Shown here: piece by piece, positions 9,660-17,664 of the stretch
How the letters are laid out: each line of letters begins with the position of its first letter
How positions within the stretch are numbered: position 1 is the stretch's first letter
Source of the DNA: Terriglobales bacterium
GTDB lineage: Bacteria > Acidobacteriota > Terriglobia > Terriglobales > Acidobacteriaceae
Length of the DNA stretch: 33,338 nucleotides
Direction: 5' to 3'
Assembly: GCA_016185365.1 (NCBI GenBank)
Contig: JACPNP010000023.1
Location: forward strand, 1 to 33,338
The notes under the pieces: generated by a model
Database searches by the model: none
What the model saw: the letters and a program-made list of their open reading frames with translations, nothing else
What the model was told of the DNA's origin: nothing
Program-made: the position numbers and the translations under genes

Positions 9660-10832
9660 TCAGATGCGCATCGGCATGACGATGTAGCGGTACTTGGTGC
9701 CATCGTCGGAGTCCTCGGGGCGCATCTGGCCGGCGGACTGGGCGTCCTTGAACTCTAGGCGCACGTTGCCGGTGTTGACCACCTTCAGGAAATCCAGCAG
9801 GTAATGCGAGTTGAATCCGATGGTGACGGGATCGCCGTCATAGCCGATCTCGATCGAGTCCTCAGACTCGCCCGAATCGGTCGACGAGGAGGAGACGCGC
9901 AGCTCGCCCTTCTCCAGCTTCACGCGGATCGCGCCTGAGCGCTCGTCGGCGAACTGGGAGACGCGCAGGATGGCGCCATTCAGGTCCTCGCTGCGCAGGC
10001 TCACGCTCTTGTTGGTGTCGCGCGGCAGGACCGCCTCGTAATTCGGGAACTGGCCGGTGAGCTGGCGGGACGTCAGCACGCGCGGGCCGATGCGGAAGTA
10101 AAGCTGGGCATCGTCCTTGGCAAAGTCGATGTTCTCCACGTCACTGGTGTTGAGCAACGCGCTGAGTTCCGCCATGGCTTTGCGCGGGATGAGGGTGCGC
10201 ATCTCGCCGGAGATGCCGGTGAATTTCTGCGCCGTGTTCTCGATGTGCGCCAGGCGGTGGCCGTCGGTGGCGACCATGGTGATGGACTCCGCCTTCAGCA
10301 CCATCAGCGCGCCATTCAGTGTGTAGCGTGATTCCTCATTCGAGATGGCGAAGATGGTCTTGGCGATCAGGTTCTTCAGCACACTCGCGGGCAGTTTGAG
10401 TCCGAGGCTGTCCGGGAAGCCGGGCACGGCAGGGAAATTCGCGCGGGCCATGCCCACCATCTTGGTGTTGGAGCGTCCGCTGCGGATCTGCACCCAGTGG
10501 TTCTCCATCTGTTTGATGGAGATCTCGCCGTCGGGAAGTAGTTTTACGTAGTCATACAATTTACGCGCGGGGATGGTGCAGGCGCCTTCTTTTTTGACTT
10601 TCGCCTGACAGGAGGTACGCAGACTGAGATCGAGATCGGTGGCGGTGATGGTCAGCAGTCCGTCCGCGGCTTCGAACAGGAAATTGGAAAGGATGGGGAT
10701 CGTGGTCTTGCGTTCCACCACGCCCTGGGTCGCGGTCAATTCTTTCAGAAGGTCGAATTTGCTGACGCTGATCTCCATCGCCGTCCCTTGTCCCGCCTTG
10801 GTGTCCGGTGCGGTGCTGACACTGGTGGCCAT
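9660..10832 (-). CDS. dnaN: DNA polymerase III subunit beta (sliding clamp)
   Basis: A 390-residue ring-forming processivity clamp that holds DNA polymerase III and many repair factors on DNA. Three clamp domains of about 120 residues each are seen. The first begins MEISVSKFDLLKELTATQGVVERKTTIPIL. Further along are the LSLRT, VATDGHRLA and NSHYLLDFL blocks. The C-terminus YRYIVMPMRI is typical of the family. The protein is slightly longer than the usual 366-375 because of an 18-residue N-terminal extension. Start: ATG 10832 has a strong AGGAGAGG just upstream; the internal ATG at 10778, which matches the usual family start, has a weaker GGGAC. It lies 302 bases downstream of dnaA on the same strand. 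Confidence 0.97.
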   Translation of the reverse strand: MATSVSTAPDTKAGQGTAMEISVSKFDLLKELTATQGVVERKTTIPILSNFLFEAADGLLTITATDLDLSLRTSCQAKVKKEGACTIPARKLYDYVKLLPDGEISIKQMENHWVQIRSGRSNTKMVGMARANFPAVPGFPDSLGLKLPASVLKNLIAKTIFAISNEESRYTLNGALMVLKAESITMVATDGHRLAHIENTAQKFTGISGEMRTLIPRKAMAELSALLNTSDVENIDFAKDDAQLYFRIGPRVLTSRQLTGQFPNYEAVLPRDTNKSVSLRSEDLNGAILRVSQFADERSGAIRVKLEKGELRVSSSSTDSGESEDSIEIGYDGDPVTIGFNSHYLLDFLKVVNTGNVRLEFKDAQSAGQMRPEDSDDGTKYRYIVMPMRI

Positions 10833-11134
10833 CTCACCTCTCCTGACTTGACCCGCCGCGACGGGTTCTTCCTGGATTCAATCAAAACATTACATCAAGA
10901 TCGTAACCGTAACCGTTGGCCGGGTAAATGTGGATTTCGGGTCGGAAACCGCATTTTTCCTGCCATCACGGTAGCACTGTCCCGCGAGAAATGCGACTGC
11001 GGACCCCGCGCCCCAGGGTAAATCCCGTCGCTTGATCCCGTACCATCGCCTTGCTCACATACTCCACATCCGTTGCACAGGCTTCCATAAGGAAGACCGG
11101 CGCAGGAAGTGGAAAAACCGCACAACCTGCTGAC
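10833..11134. other. dnaA-dnaN intergenic region
   Basis: 302 bases without a convincing gene. Seen in it: a short CGTAAC-type tandem repeat (about 10904-10915) and two weak seven-of-nine DnaA-box-like words, TGTGGATTT (10929-10937) and TACTCCACA near 11060. No clear promoter pair was found. The boxes may extend the origin region, but at this match level they are expected by chance. Confidence 0.3.
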
Positions 11135-12574
11135 TCAATTGGTCAAATGTTCGGTCAGTTGGTTCAGCACCCTGTTCAAATCCTTGTCATTCTTCCGCAG
11201 GTCATTGATCTTCTCCACGGAGTGCATCACGGTGGTGTGGTGTTTGCCGCCGAACTGGCGGCCGATCTCCGGCAACGAACAATCCGTGAGTTGTTTGGCC
11301 AGGTACATGGCGATCTGCCGCGGCACCACGACCGAGCGCGAATTGTTCTTGGCCTTGATCTCGCCCACCTTCATCCCGAATTGCTCCGCCACCGCTTTCT
11401 GGATGCTCTCGATGGAGATCTTCCGCACCTGGGCGTCAATGAAGTTGCGCAGGACCTGGGTAGCGGTGCTGAGTGTGACCTCGGCGCCGGTGAGCGAGCA
11501 GTAGGCGACCAGGCGGATGAGCGCGCCTTCCAGCTCGCGCACGTTGGTGCGCACGTTCTGCGCGATGAACATGGCCACATCGTTCGGCAGCGTTACTTTT
11601 TCCGTCTCCGCCTTCTTCTGCAGGATGGCGACCTTGGTCTCCAGGTCCGGCGGCTGGATGTCCGCGATCAGGCCCCACTCAAAACGGCTGCGCAGGCGGT
11701 CTTCGATCTCGCTCAACTCCTTGGGCGGACGGTCGCTGGCGATCACGATCTGCTTGCTGGCCTCATGCAACGCATTGAAGGTGTGGAAGAACTCCTCCTG
11801 GGTGCGCTCCTTGCCGGCCAGGAACTGGATGTCATCGATGAGCAGCACGTCCACGTTACGGAACTTGTCGCGGAACGTGGTCATCTTGTCGTAGCGCAGC
11901 GAGTTGATCATCTCGTTGGTGAACTTCTCGCTGGAGACATAGCAAATCGAGGCCTGGGGCGACTTCTTCTTCACCTCATGGCCGATGGCCTGCATCAGGT
12001 GGGTCTTGCCCATGCCTACGCCGCCATACAGGAAGAGAGGGTTGTAGGCCTTGGAGGGTCGCGCGGCCACGGCTTGCGATGCGGCGTGCGCGAACTGGTT
12101 GCCGGAACCGATCACGAACTGGTCGAAGGTGTAATTCGATTTCAGCTGGGCCGCATGGTCGAAGTCGAATTTCACCTGCTGGGCCGCGGTCATCGAGGGT
12201 TCGCGCGCCGGGGCGCTGGCGGAGTGGGCGCTGGCCGGGGCGAAGCCGCCGTCATGGCGGATGTTCTCTTTGGCAGGCGGAGCGGGCGGCGTATAGGTCG
12301 GGTCCTCGTCGGCGGTGACGAAGTTCACGTCCTGAAAGCCCAGGCCAAGGTTGTCAATGGCTTCGCCGATCAGGTCGGCGTATTTGTCGCCGATGTGCCG
12401 GAACTCCGCCGTGGGCACGCGCACCACCAGGATCTTTCCCTGGATATGGCTGAAGCGCGTGGGCTTGAGCCAGGTGTCATAGGAATGGCGGTTGATCTTC
12501 TTCTCCAGCGCGCTGAGGATCCGCGCCCAAGGGTTGGGCGTGGCCAGAGCAGGGACGGTGGACGTAAGTGACAT
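11135..12574 (-). CDS. dnaA: Chromosomal replication initiator protein DnaA
   Basis: A 479-residue AAA+ protein that binds DnaA boxes and melts the origin. Domain I spans about residues 12-90 (WARILSALEKKINRHSYDTWL). A flexible, proline- and alanine-rich domain II spans about 91-140. Domain III contains Walker A GGVGMGKTH (about 184-192), Walker B DVLLIDDIQFLAGKE and the sensor/arginine-finger region SRFEWGL. Domain IV has the DNA-binding signature VVPRQIAMYLAKQL and the GRQFGGKHHTTVMHSV block. Start ATG 12574 fits the usual N-terminus; the ribosome binding site is weak (leader CGATCCTGCCC). A promoter with an extended -10 at 12765-12770 lies about 190 bases upstream. dnaN follows, then gyrB after two unrelated genes. 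Confidence 0.98.
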   Translation of the reverse strand: MSLTSTVPALATPNPWARILSALEKKINRHSYDTWLKPTRFSHIQGKILVVRVPTAEFRHIGDKYADLIGEAIDNLGLGFQDVNFVTADEDPTYTPPAPPAKENIRHDGGFAPASAHSASAPAREPSMTAAQQVKFDFDHAAQLKSNYTFDQFVIGSGNQFAHAASQAVAARPSKAYNPLFLYGGVGMGKTHLMQAIGHEVKKKSPQASICYVSSEKFTNEMINSLRYDKMTTFRDKFRNVDVLLIDDIQFLAGKERTQEEFFHTFNALHEASKQIVIASDRPPKELSEIEDRLRSRFEWGLIADIQPPDLETKVAILQKKAETEKVTLPNDVAMFIAQNVRTNVRELEGALIRLVAYCSLTGAEVTLSTATQVLRNFIDAQVRKISIESIQKAVAEQFGMKVGEIKAKNNSRSVVVPRQIAMYLAKQLTDCSLPEIGRQFGGKHHTTVMHSVEKINDLRKNDKDLNRVLNQLTEHLTN

Positions 12575-12970
12575 GGGCAGGATCGAGTCGTTTCCACGAA
12601 TGATTGCGCGTCTTCGGACCCCATCCGCTCAGCCGGGACCTGTGCGCTTATGCAGGACGGCGAGCCATGCCGCAGGCGGCGCATCCGGGTCCCAGAGAAT
12701 TTGTTTGACCGTACCGCGTGATTAGGGCTGAAACGTGATGTGGATCTCGAAGAACGTGAGTTGCATACTAGCACAGAACTTTTTGTTTTCCACAAGCACA
12801 AAATTTTCACGCGCGGTCCATGCGCGCATGCGCCGCGCGCAACAATTCACACACTCAATCAGTTACAACCCGTTTGCAACGCGATAGGTGCAGGAAATAT
12901 TTTTCCCGCCGGCCGGAGGATTGCACCGGTCTTTGTGCGGTCAGGAACATCATGGCGCCGTCCCTGCCGT
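12575..12970. other. Probable replication origin region (oriC)
   Basis: The non-coding gap between divergent dnaA and rpmH, a common oriC location. It holds an unusually A/T-rich patch (about 12765-12808), a perfect 12-base palindrome CATGCGCGCATG (12819-12830) and DnaA-box-like words. These words are TTTTCCACA (12786-12794, eight of nine to TTATCCACA), CAATTCACA (12843-12851, seven of nine) and TGTGGATCT (12739-12747, seven of nine on the other strand). The flanking housekeeping genes change strand here. There is no dense box cluster, so the exact unwinding site is not defined by eye. Confidence 0.55.
12765..12794 (-). promoter_or_regulatory. Predicted dnaA promoter with overlapping DnaA box
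   Basis: On the minus strand TGCTAGTAT forms an extended -10 (TAGTAT is the complement of 12765-12770). About 17-19 bases upstream lies TTGTGGAAAA, which could serve as -35. The same bases contain TGTGGAAAA, the reverse complement of the DnaA-box-like word at 12786-12794. This would allow DnaA to repress its own gene. Confidence 0.45.
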
Positions 12971-13000
12971 TTGCCGGAACCGGCGCGCCTCCCGTATACT
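12971..13000 (+). promoter_or_regulatory. Predicted rpmH operon promoter
   Basis: TTGCCG (12971-12976) is followed after 18 bases by TATACT (12995-13000), a good housekeeping-type pair. It implies a leader of about 40 bases before rpmH. Confidence 0.6.
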
Positions 13001-13048
13001 TTTAGTTTGCCCCACGCAATCCATACCAAGCAGGAAGGCTGAGACCCG

Positions 13049-13204
13049 ATGCCCAAGCGTACATTCCAACCCAACCGCCGCAAGCGCGCGAAGAAGCACG
13101 GCTTCCGCTCGCGCATGAAGACCAAGAGCGGCCAGAAAGTCCTTTCGCGCCGCCGCGCCAAAGGCCGTAAGCGGGTTTCGGTGAAACCCGGATTCCGCGA
13201 ATAG
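13049..13204 (+). CDS. rpmH: 50S ribosomal protein L34
   Basis: A 51-residue, very basic protein of the large ribosomal subunit. It opens with [20 protein letters not shown] and continues through the typical [20 protein letters not shown] core. The C-terminus (VSVKPGFRE) is slightly longer than in E. coli, where the protein has 46 residues. AGGAAGG lies about 10 bases before the ATG. It is the first gene of the plus-strand origin operon, followed by rnpA. Confidence 0.97.
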   Translation: MPKRTFQPNRRKRAKKHGFRSRMKTKSGQKVLSRRRAKGRKRVSVKPGFRE

Positions 13205-13216
13205 CGGTCATGCCCG

Positions 13217-13240
13217 CGCCGGGCGACCGGTGCCCCGGCG
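13217..13240 (+). other. Hairpin between rpmH and rnpA
   Basis: A seven-base stem CGCCGGG/CCCGGCG with a 10-base loop, without a T run. It might reduce read-through or protect the abundant rpmH message, as expected for the different demand for L34 and RnpA. This is inference. Confidence 0.3.
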
Positions 13241-13264
13241 TGTTCCCCGTCAGGATGGACTCCC

Positions 13265-13666
13265 GTGAGCCTCACTCCCCGCGGTTTTCCGCGTTCGGCA
13301 CGATTGTTGAAGCGTTCCAGCTTTGAGAACGTATACAAGACAGGGCGCCGCCATTTTGGGAGCCATATGACTGTGTTCTACCGCTTCGATCCGGTCCTGA
13401 CGGGGACCCGGGTGGGACTGACGGTCAGCCGGGCCCTGGGTACCGCAGTGGTCCGGAACCGGATCAAGCGGCGCATGCGGGACGGGGTGCGGCAGGAACT
13501 GGCGGGCTTGAATGAGGCGCTGAAAGATCCCGGCGGGGTCGAGATCGTGATCAACCCGAAGAAAACGGCCGCCACGGTGGAGATGCAGATGTTGCGGGCG
13601 GAGCTGGCCAAGGCGTTTCAGGCGATTGCGGCCAAGGCCGGCAAAGGAGACACTGACAAGCGATGA
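13265..13666 (+). CDS. rnpA: Ribonuclease P protein component
   Basis: A 133-residue basic protein that binds the catalytic RNase P RNA and helps mature tRNA 5' ends. The N-terminal [16 protein letters not shown] block and the RNR motif [15 protein letters not shown] (around residue 60) are present. A C-terminal helical stretch of about 30 residues ends in KGDTDKR. Start: GTG 13265, because no in-frame ATG precedes the conserved region; AGGATGG lies upstream. The stop codon overlaps the yidD start (ATGA), which implies coupled translation. Confidence 0.95.
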   Translation: MSLTPRGFPRSARLLKRSSFENVYKTGRRHFGSHMTVFYRFDPVLTGTRVGLTVSRALGTAVVRNRIKRRMRDGVRQELAGLNEALKDPGGVEIVINPKKTAATVEMQMLRAELAKAFQAIAAKAGKGDTDKR

Positions 13667-13911
13667 AAGCCGCGGTCCAGATGTTATTGCGCGCCTACAA
13701 GCGCCGGCTTTCTCCGGCGCTCCCGCCCACGTGCCGGTTCGTTCCCACATGTTCGGAGTACGCGCAGGAAGCGGTGGAGCGTCATGGCGTGGCCGCCGGT
13801 CTGGCGCTGAGCGCATGGCGCATCGCGCGCTGCAATCCTTTGTTCCGCGGCGGGCTTGACCCGGTCCCGCATCACCTTCACTCCCAGACCCAACACGGCA
13901 GGCATTCTTGA
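13663..13911 (+). CDS. yidD: Membrane protein insertion efficiency factor YidD
   Basis: An 82-residue small protein of the YidD family, associated with the inner membrane and YidC-dependent insertion. The conserved [19 protein letters not shown] opening and the [15 protein letters not shown] block are present, followed by [14 protein letters not shown]. The three cysteines are in the expected positions. The ATG overlaps the rnpA stop codon, and its own TGA overlaps the yidC TTG start. The trio rnpA-yidD-yidC therefore appears tightly coupled. Confidence 0.96.
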   Translation: MKAAVQMLLRAYKRRLSPALPPTCRFVPTCSEYAQEAVERHGVAAGLALSAWRIARCNPLFRGGLDPVPHHLHSQTQHGRHS

Positions 13912-15692
13912 GCGAGATCCGTAACCCCAACTTGGAACCCGGCGCCGAGAAGCGCGCCTTTCTGGTGATCGCACTGACGTTCGTGGTGCTGATCATCGGA
14001 CAACAACTCTTCTGGAAGCCGCCCGCCCGGCCCGCGCAGCAACCCAAGACGGTGGCGACCGAGACCACCCAACCGGCGCTGCCGGCAACAACCACGACCG
14101 CACCCGTCGCAAGAACTGCTCCTGCTCTTCAAACCAAGCAAGCCACGGCCGAAGCGGAGACGGTGATCGACAACGGCCTGTACCGCATCACGCTCACCAA
14201 TCGCGGCGCGCGGGTGAAGTCTTGGATCCTGAAGCAGCATCAGGACGATCACGGCAAGCCGCTGGACATGGTGAACCACCGCGCCGCCGAACAATGGGGA
14301 TACCCACTCTCGCTCTTCACCTACGACCCGGCGCTGCGCGACAAGTTGAACAGCGCCATGTTCGTCGCCAGCTTCACCGGCGAGAAGCAAGCGCCCGCGT
14401 CCGTCACATTCGAGTTCTCCGACGGCGAACTGAATGTGCGCAAGTCACTCAGCTTCGATCACAGTTATGTGGTCAAGGTGGAGACGCTGGTCGAGCAAAA
14501 GGGCGCGCCGATCACCGCCTATCCCTGGTGGCCCGCGGCGCTGGGTGATCAGGAGACCGGGATCCAGTTCGCGTCCAGCCGGCTGGATTGGTATACCGGC
14601 GGCCGCATCCTCAGGCGCATGCCGCACGAAGGCTTCATCTTCAAAGATCACATCAGCGACGGCAACACCGTGACCGGACAATTCCCCTGGGCCGGCGTGG
14701 TGGACCAGTACTTTGCCGCCATCTTCCTGCCGGATGACCCGGCCAATGTGGCCATGGTGCAGTCCCACAAGACTATTGTCAGGAACCCGGACGAACAGGA
14801 CGAAGAAAAGCGCAAGAAGGACCAGGTCAGTGTGTTGGGCATGGCACTGGGGGACCCCCAAGGGCTGACGAAGCTCCGCTTGTTTGTTGGCCCCAAAGAC
14901 TTGTCCGTATTGCAGACCGTACACGCCTTCCTGCCCGGGGCCCCGGCCGGCAGCGAGCCGCAAGGCCCGAACCTGGAAGGCGCGATCGATTTCGGAGATT
15001 ATTTCGGATTCATCGCCAAACCATTGTTCCTCTGGCTGAAGTGGACCCACGACCACTGGATCTCGAACTGGGGCTGGGCCATCATCGTCCTGACGCTGAT
15101 CATCAACGCGGCCCTGCTGCCGCTGCGCTTCATCAGCATGAGGTCCGCGCTGAAGATGCAAAAGATCCAACCCGAGGTCAAAGCCATCAGCCGGAAGTAC
15201 GAAGGCTTGAAGCTGACCGACCCGCGCCAGTCGGAGAAACAACAGGAGATCCAGGCGCTCTACAAGCGCGAAGGCATCAATCAACTGGCGGGTTGCCTGC
15301 CCACACTGTTGCAGCTGCCGTTCCTGGTGGCGTTCTACACCATGCTCAGCGTGGCCAACGAGCTGCGGCACGCGCCCTGGCTATGGGTGAAGGACCTCTC
15401 CGCGCACGATCCCCTGTATCTGCTGCCGGTGGTGATGGTGGGCAGCATGTTCCTGTTGCAGAAAATGACGCCCATGGCCGGCATGGATCCGGCCCAGGCC
15501 CGCATGATGCAGGTGATGATGCCCATCATGGTGGGCGCGTTCTCCTTCTCGTTCCCCGCCGGGCTGGTATTGTATTGGGCCACGGGCAATCTGGTCGGGA
15601 TCCTGCAGCAGTACATGATGAACCAGACCCGTCACGCGCGCGAGGTGCGGGAGCACCTGGCGAAGCGGGAAGAACGCAAGAAAAAGAAATGA
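13908..15692 (+). CDS. yidC: Membrane protein insertase YidC
   Basis: A 594-residue inner-membrane insertase of the long Gram-negative type. The first membrane helix is at about residues 15-36 ([20 protein letters not shown]). A proline/alanine-rich linker and a large periplasmic P1 domain (about 80-365) follow. The conserved C-terminal 60KD_IMP region starts near [20 protein letters not shown]. It includes [20 protein letters not shown], with the hydrophilic-groove Arg expected in this helix, plus further helices and a basic tail ending REERKKKK. Start: TTG 13908 overlaps the yidD stop; no ATG or GTG gives a complete first helix. The gene directly downstream in this family is usually jag; here an S23 gene intervenes. 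Confidence 0.96.
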   Translation: MSEIRNPNLEPGAEKRAFLVIALTFVVLIIGQQLFWKPPARPAQQPKTVATETTQPALPATTTTAPVARTAPALQTKQATAEAETVIDNGLYRITLTNRGARVKSWILKQHQDDHGKPLDMVNHRAAEQWGYPLSLFTYDPALRDKLNSAMFVASFTGEKQAPASVTFEFSDGELNVRKSLSFDHSYVVKVETLVEQKGAPITAYPWWPAALGDQETGIQFASSRLDWYTGGRILRRMPHEGFIFKDHISDGNTVTGQFPWAGVVDQYFAAIFLPDDPANVAMVQSHKTIVRNPDEQDEEKRKKDQVSVLGMALGDPQGLTKLRLFVGPKDLSVLQTVHAFLPGAPAGSEPQGPNLEGAIDFGDYFGFIAKPLFLWLKWTHDHWISNWGWAIIVLTLIINAALLPLRFISMRSALKMQKIQPEVKAISRKYEGLKLTDPRQSEKQQEIQALYKREGINQLAGCLPTLLQLPFLVAFYTMLSVANELRHAPWLWVKDLSAHDPLYLLPVVMVGSMFLLQKMTPMAGMDPAQARMMQVMMPIMVGAFSFSFPAGLVLYWATGNLVGILQQYMMNQTRHAREVREHLAKREERKKKK

Positions 15693-15723
15693 ATCAGGGG
15701 CGAGGGATCAGGGGTCGGGGGTT
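15693..15723 (+). repeat. Left G-rich repeat of the S23 element
   Basis: Two tandem G-rich units (ATCAGGGGCGAGGG, then ATCAGGGGTCGGGG) start right after the yidC stop codon. AGGGATCAGGGGT (15703-15715) matches, inverted, ACCCCTGTTCCCT at 16135-16147 with one mismatch. The GGGGGTT end also pairs with AACCCC at 16120-16125. Together they could form a stem enclosing the S23 gene. Confidence 0.6.
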
Positions 15724-15734
15724 GTGAAGGAAGT

Positions 15735-16121
15735 TTGAAGTTTGGAGGTTGTATCATCGGCACCGAAGTAAAGTCGTTCAAGGATTTACAGGTTTGGCAG
15801 AAAGCCATCTTGTTGGTCACGCGGATCTACCGTGTGACCGCCCGCTTTCCGGCGGATGAGACCTATGGACTGACAGCGCAACTGCGTCGAGCGGCGGTCT
15901 CAGTGCCGAGCAATATCGCGGAGGGCCACGGCCGGCTGACGCGAGGCGAATACAAGCATTTCTTGGGACAGGCTCGCGGCTCTTTGTGCGAGATCCATAC
16001 GCAACTTACGATCGCATCGAATCTGAACTATATTCCTAAGAAGGATTCCGACGAACTGATGTGCGAATCAGAGGAGTTGTCCAAAATGTTGCATGGGCTC
16101 TTGAGAGCACTTGGTTCTTAA
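15735..16121 (+). CDS. Four-helix bundle protein, S23 ribosomal / intervening-sequence family
   Basis: Up to 128 residues. The family pattern is clear: SFKDLQVWQKAILLVTRIYR, then FPADETYGLTAQLRRAAVS, VPSNIAEGHGR and the GEYKHFLGQARGSLCEIHTQL helix. Proteins of this family form four-helix, often pentameric bundles and are frequently encoded by intervening sequences inside 23S rRNA genes; related bundles accompany diversity-generating retroelements. Their molecular role is largely unknown. This copy stands alone between yidC and jag and is bounded by inverted G-rich repeats. Start is uncertain: TTG 15735 is the most upstream possibility, while GGAGG at about 15743 points to a non-standard ATC near 15752. 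It looks like an insertion into a normally contiguous operon. Confidence 0.85.
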   Translation: MKFGGCIIGTEVKSFKDLQVWQKAILLVTRIYRVTARFPADETYGLTAQLRRAAVSVPSNIAEGHGRLTRGEYKHFLGQARGSLCEIHTQLTIASNLNYIPKKDSDELMCESEELSKMLHGLLRALGS

Positions 16122-16151
16122 CCCCTACTCCCAAACCCCTGTTCCCTTATC
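16122..16151 (-). repeat. Right C-rich repeat of the S23 element
   Basis: A C-rich stretch begins at the S23 stop codon and ends just before the jag ATG. It is the inverted partner of 15693-15723, with a one-mismatch 13-base match between 16135-16147 and 15703-15715. The jag gene consequently has no purine-rich ribosome binding site next to its start. Confidence 0.55.
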
Positions 16152-16154
16152 CTT

Positions 16155-16691
16155 ATGCCTTTAACTGACAAAGTCGCGGCCGCCAATCAGATCAACGATC
16201 TACTGAAGATGATCCTTTCCGGAGCCGGATTCCGGTTGAAGTACCGCATCACGGTGAACCCGCCGGCGACCGGCCGTGAGGACTGGCGCCAGCCGGAGAT
16301 CACCGTGCAGTTCGCCGGGCCGGACAGTCCCATCCTTCTTGCCCGCAATAACGCGTTGCTCAACGCGCTGGAACATCTGGCGGTGAAGGCGCTCCACCTG
16401 GAGAGCGAAGAGCACGACCGCATCGGCTTTGATTGCGAGAACTCCCGCCAGGTCCATCTGGAGGAGATCCGCATGGCCGCCGACGTCGCCGCCGAGCGGG
16501 TGCGCAAGAGCGGCATGCCGTACAAGTTCGCGCCCATGAACTCGCGCGACCGCCGCGCCATCCATCTGGCCCTCTCCCAGCCCGGCGACCTGCGCACGGA
16601 GAGCGAAGGCGAAGGCCCGCAGCGCTGCGTGGTGGTCTATCCCAAGGACTATAAGCCGGGCCCGGTGAAACACGTGGGCCGCCGGCGGTAA
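16155..16691 (+). CDS. jag: R3H domain RNA-binding protein Jag (KhpB-like)
   Basis: A 178-residue protein of the Jag/KhpB group, a cytoplasmic RNA-binding protein usually encoded next to yidC. A divergent KH-like region spans roughly residues 10-90 (FRLKYRITV, ILLARNNALLNALEHLA). The R3H domain follows, with ENSRQVHLEEIRMAADVA, then PMNSRDRRAIHLALS carrying the Arg-x3-His motif, and VVVYPKDYKPG. The Jag-N domain of Firmicutes KhpB is absent, giving a short form. Start: ATG 16155, although only C-rich repeat sequence precedes it. The S23 insertion may therefore have changed its translation. It is probably co-transcribed from the yidC operon. Confidence 0.88.
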   Translation: MPLTDKVAAANQINDLLKMILSGAGFRLKYRITVNPPATGREDWRQPEITVQFAGPDSPILLARNNALLNALEHLAVKALHLESEEHDRIGFDCENSRQVHLEEIRMAADVAAERVRKSGMPYKFAPMNSRDRRAIHLALSQPGDLRTESEGEGPQRCVVVYPKDYKPGPVKHVGRRR

Positions 16692-16751
16692 GGCCAGCCA
16701 GCCGGGCTTTTCTTTGCCACTCCCCAATATCCTCCCGTCTCACGCATAATG

Positions 16752-16782
16752 CTCCCAGCAGACGCCGTCTGCCTGGGAGGGG
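16752..16782 (+). promoter_or_regulatory. Hairpin overlapping the ribosome binding site of the CNB/DUF1003 gene
   Basis: CTCCCAGCAGAC (16752-16763) pairs with GTCTG and CTGGGAG (16767-16779), with one bulged C and a three-base loop. The 3' arm contains part of the GGGAGGGG ribosome binding site of the ATG at 16789. The hexamer CATAAT (16745-16750) just upstream could be a -10 element, but no -35 partner was found. Confidence 0.4.
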
Positions 16783-16788
16783 TGTGCC

Positions 16789-17655
16789 ATGTCCGCCACG
16801 ATGGAGATGCTGGCAGGGGTCCCATTATTCGAACTGATGGACGAGCAGGAGCGGTTCGGGCTTTGCGAATTGCTGGAGACCAAGCGATTCGACAAGGGCG
16901 ACACCATCTTCAACTTCGGTGACGCCGGCGATGAGCTGTACATCATCCGCACGGGCACGATCCAGGTCTATATCGAGAACTATCAGGGCGATAAGATCAT
17001 CCTGCGCGAGAATGAGCCCGGGGATATCTTCGGTGATATCTCCCTGCTCGACGGCGGGCCGCGCACCGCCACCGCCGTGGCCGTGGAGGACAGCGAGTGC
17101 CTCACTCTCGACCGCGACGGCCTTTACAACCTGCTGCGCAAGTTCCCCCACGCCGGGCTGGACCTGCTGACCGTGATGGGCAAGCGCCTGCGCTCCACCA
17201 ATGAGCTGCTGCGCACACAGGTCACGCGCAACCTGAACGTGGAGGAGGAGGAACGACTTACCTTCGGCGAGCGCATCGCGGACAAAGTGGCGGCGTTCGG
17301 CGGGTCCTGGACTTTTATCATCCTCTTCGGCTGCATCCTGGTATTCTGGATGGCCCTGAACGTGGCCATGGCGTCGCGCGCGTTCGATGTGTACCCCTTC
17401 ATCCTCCTCAACCTGGTCCTTTCCACCCTCGCGGCACTGCAGGCCCCGGTGATCATGATGTCCCAGAACCGTCAGTCCTCCAAAGACCGCCTCAAGGCGG
17501 ACATGGATTACGAAGTCAACCTCAAGGCCGAACTCGAAGTCGCGCAGTTGCACAGCAAGGTGGACCGCATCTACGAAGAGATGCAGGCGCACTTCAATCG
17601 CATCAACAAGTCCATGAATCCTCCCGCGACCGGCCCCAAAGCCGAAGGTGGATAG
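16789..17655 (+). CDS. Cyclic nucleotide-binding domain fused to DUF1003 membrane protein
   Basis: A 288-residue protein. A CNB (Crp/Fnr-type) sensor domain spans about residues 5-125: LFELMDEQERFGL, then GDELYIIRTGTIQVYI, the phosphate-binding-cassette region PGDIFGDISLLDGGPRTATA, and LTLDRDGLYNLLR. No helix-turn-helix follows. Instead a DUF1003 module occupies about 155-270: GERIADKVAAFGGSWTFII, a first membrane helix, YPFILLNLVLSTLAALQAPV as the second, then MMSQNRQSSKDRLKADMDYE and a helical C-terminus. The Arg-Thr-Ala in the cassette favours nucleotide binding. It is probably a membrane sensor of unknown output. Start: ATG 16789 with GGGAGGGG upstream, partly in a hairpin. It lies between jag and mnmE, 9 bases before mnmE, so likely co-expressed. 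Confidence 0.87.
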   Translation: MSATMEMLAGVPLFELMDEQERFGLCELLETKRFDKGDTIFNFGDAGDELYIIRTGTIQVYIENYQGDKIILRENEPGDIFGDISLLDGGPRTATAVAVEDSECLTLDRDGLYNLLRKFPHAGLDLLTVMGKRLRSTNELLRTQVTRNLNVEEEERLTFGERIADKVAAFGGSWTFIILFGCILVFWMALNVAMASRAFDVYPFILLNLVLSTLAALQAPVIMMSQNRQSSKDRLKADMDYEVNLKAELEVAQLHSKVDRIYEEMQAHFNRINKSMNPPATGPKAEGG

Positions 17656-17664
17656 AATGGCGTT

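Noticed and set aside
11051-12571. 506-codon open frame opposite dnaA
   Set aside because: Antisense shadow of dnaA produced by G/C-ending codons.
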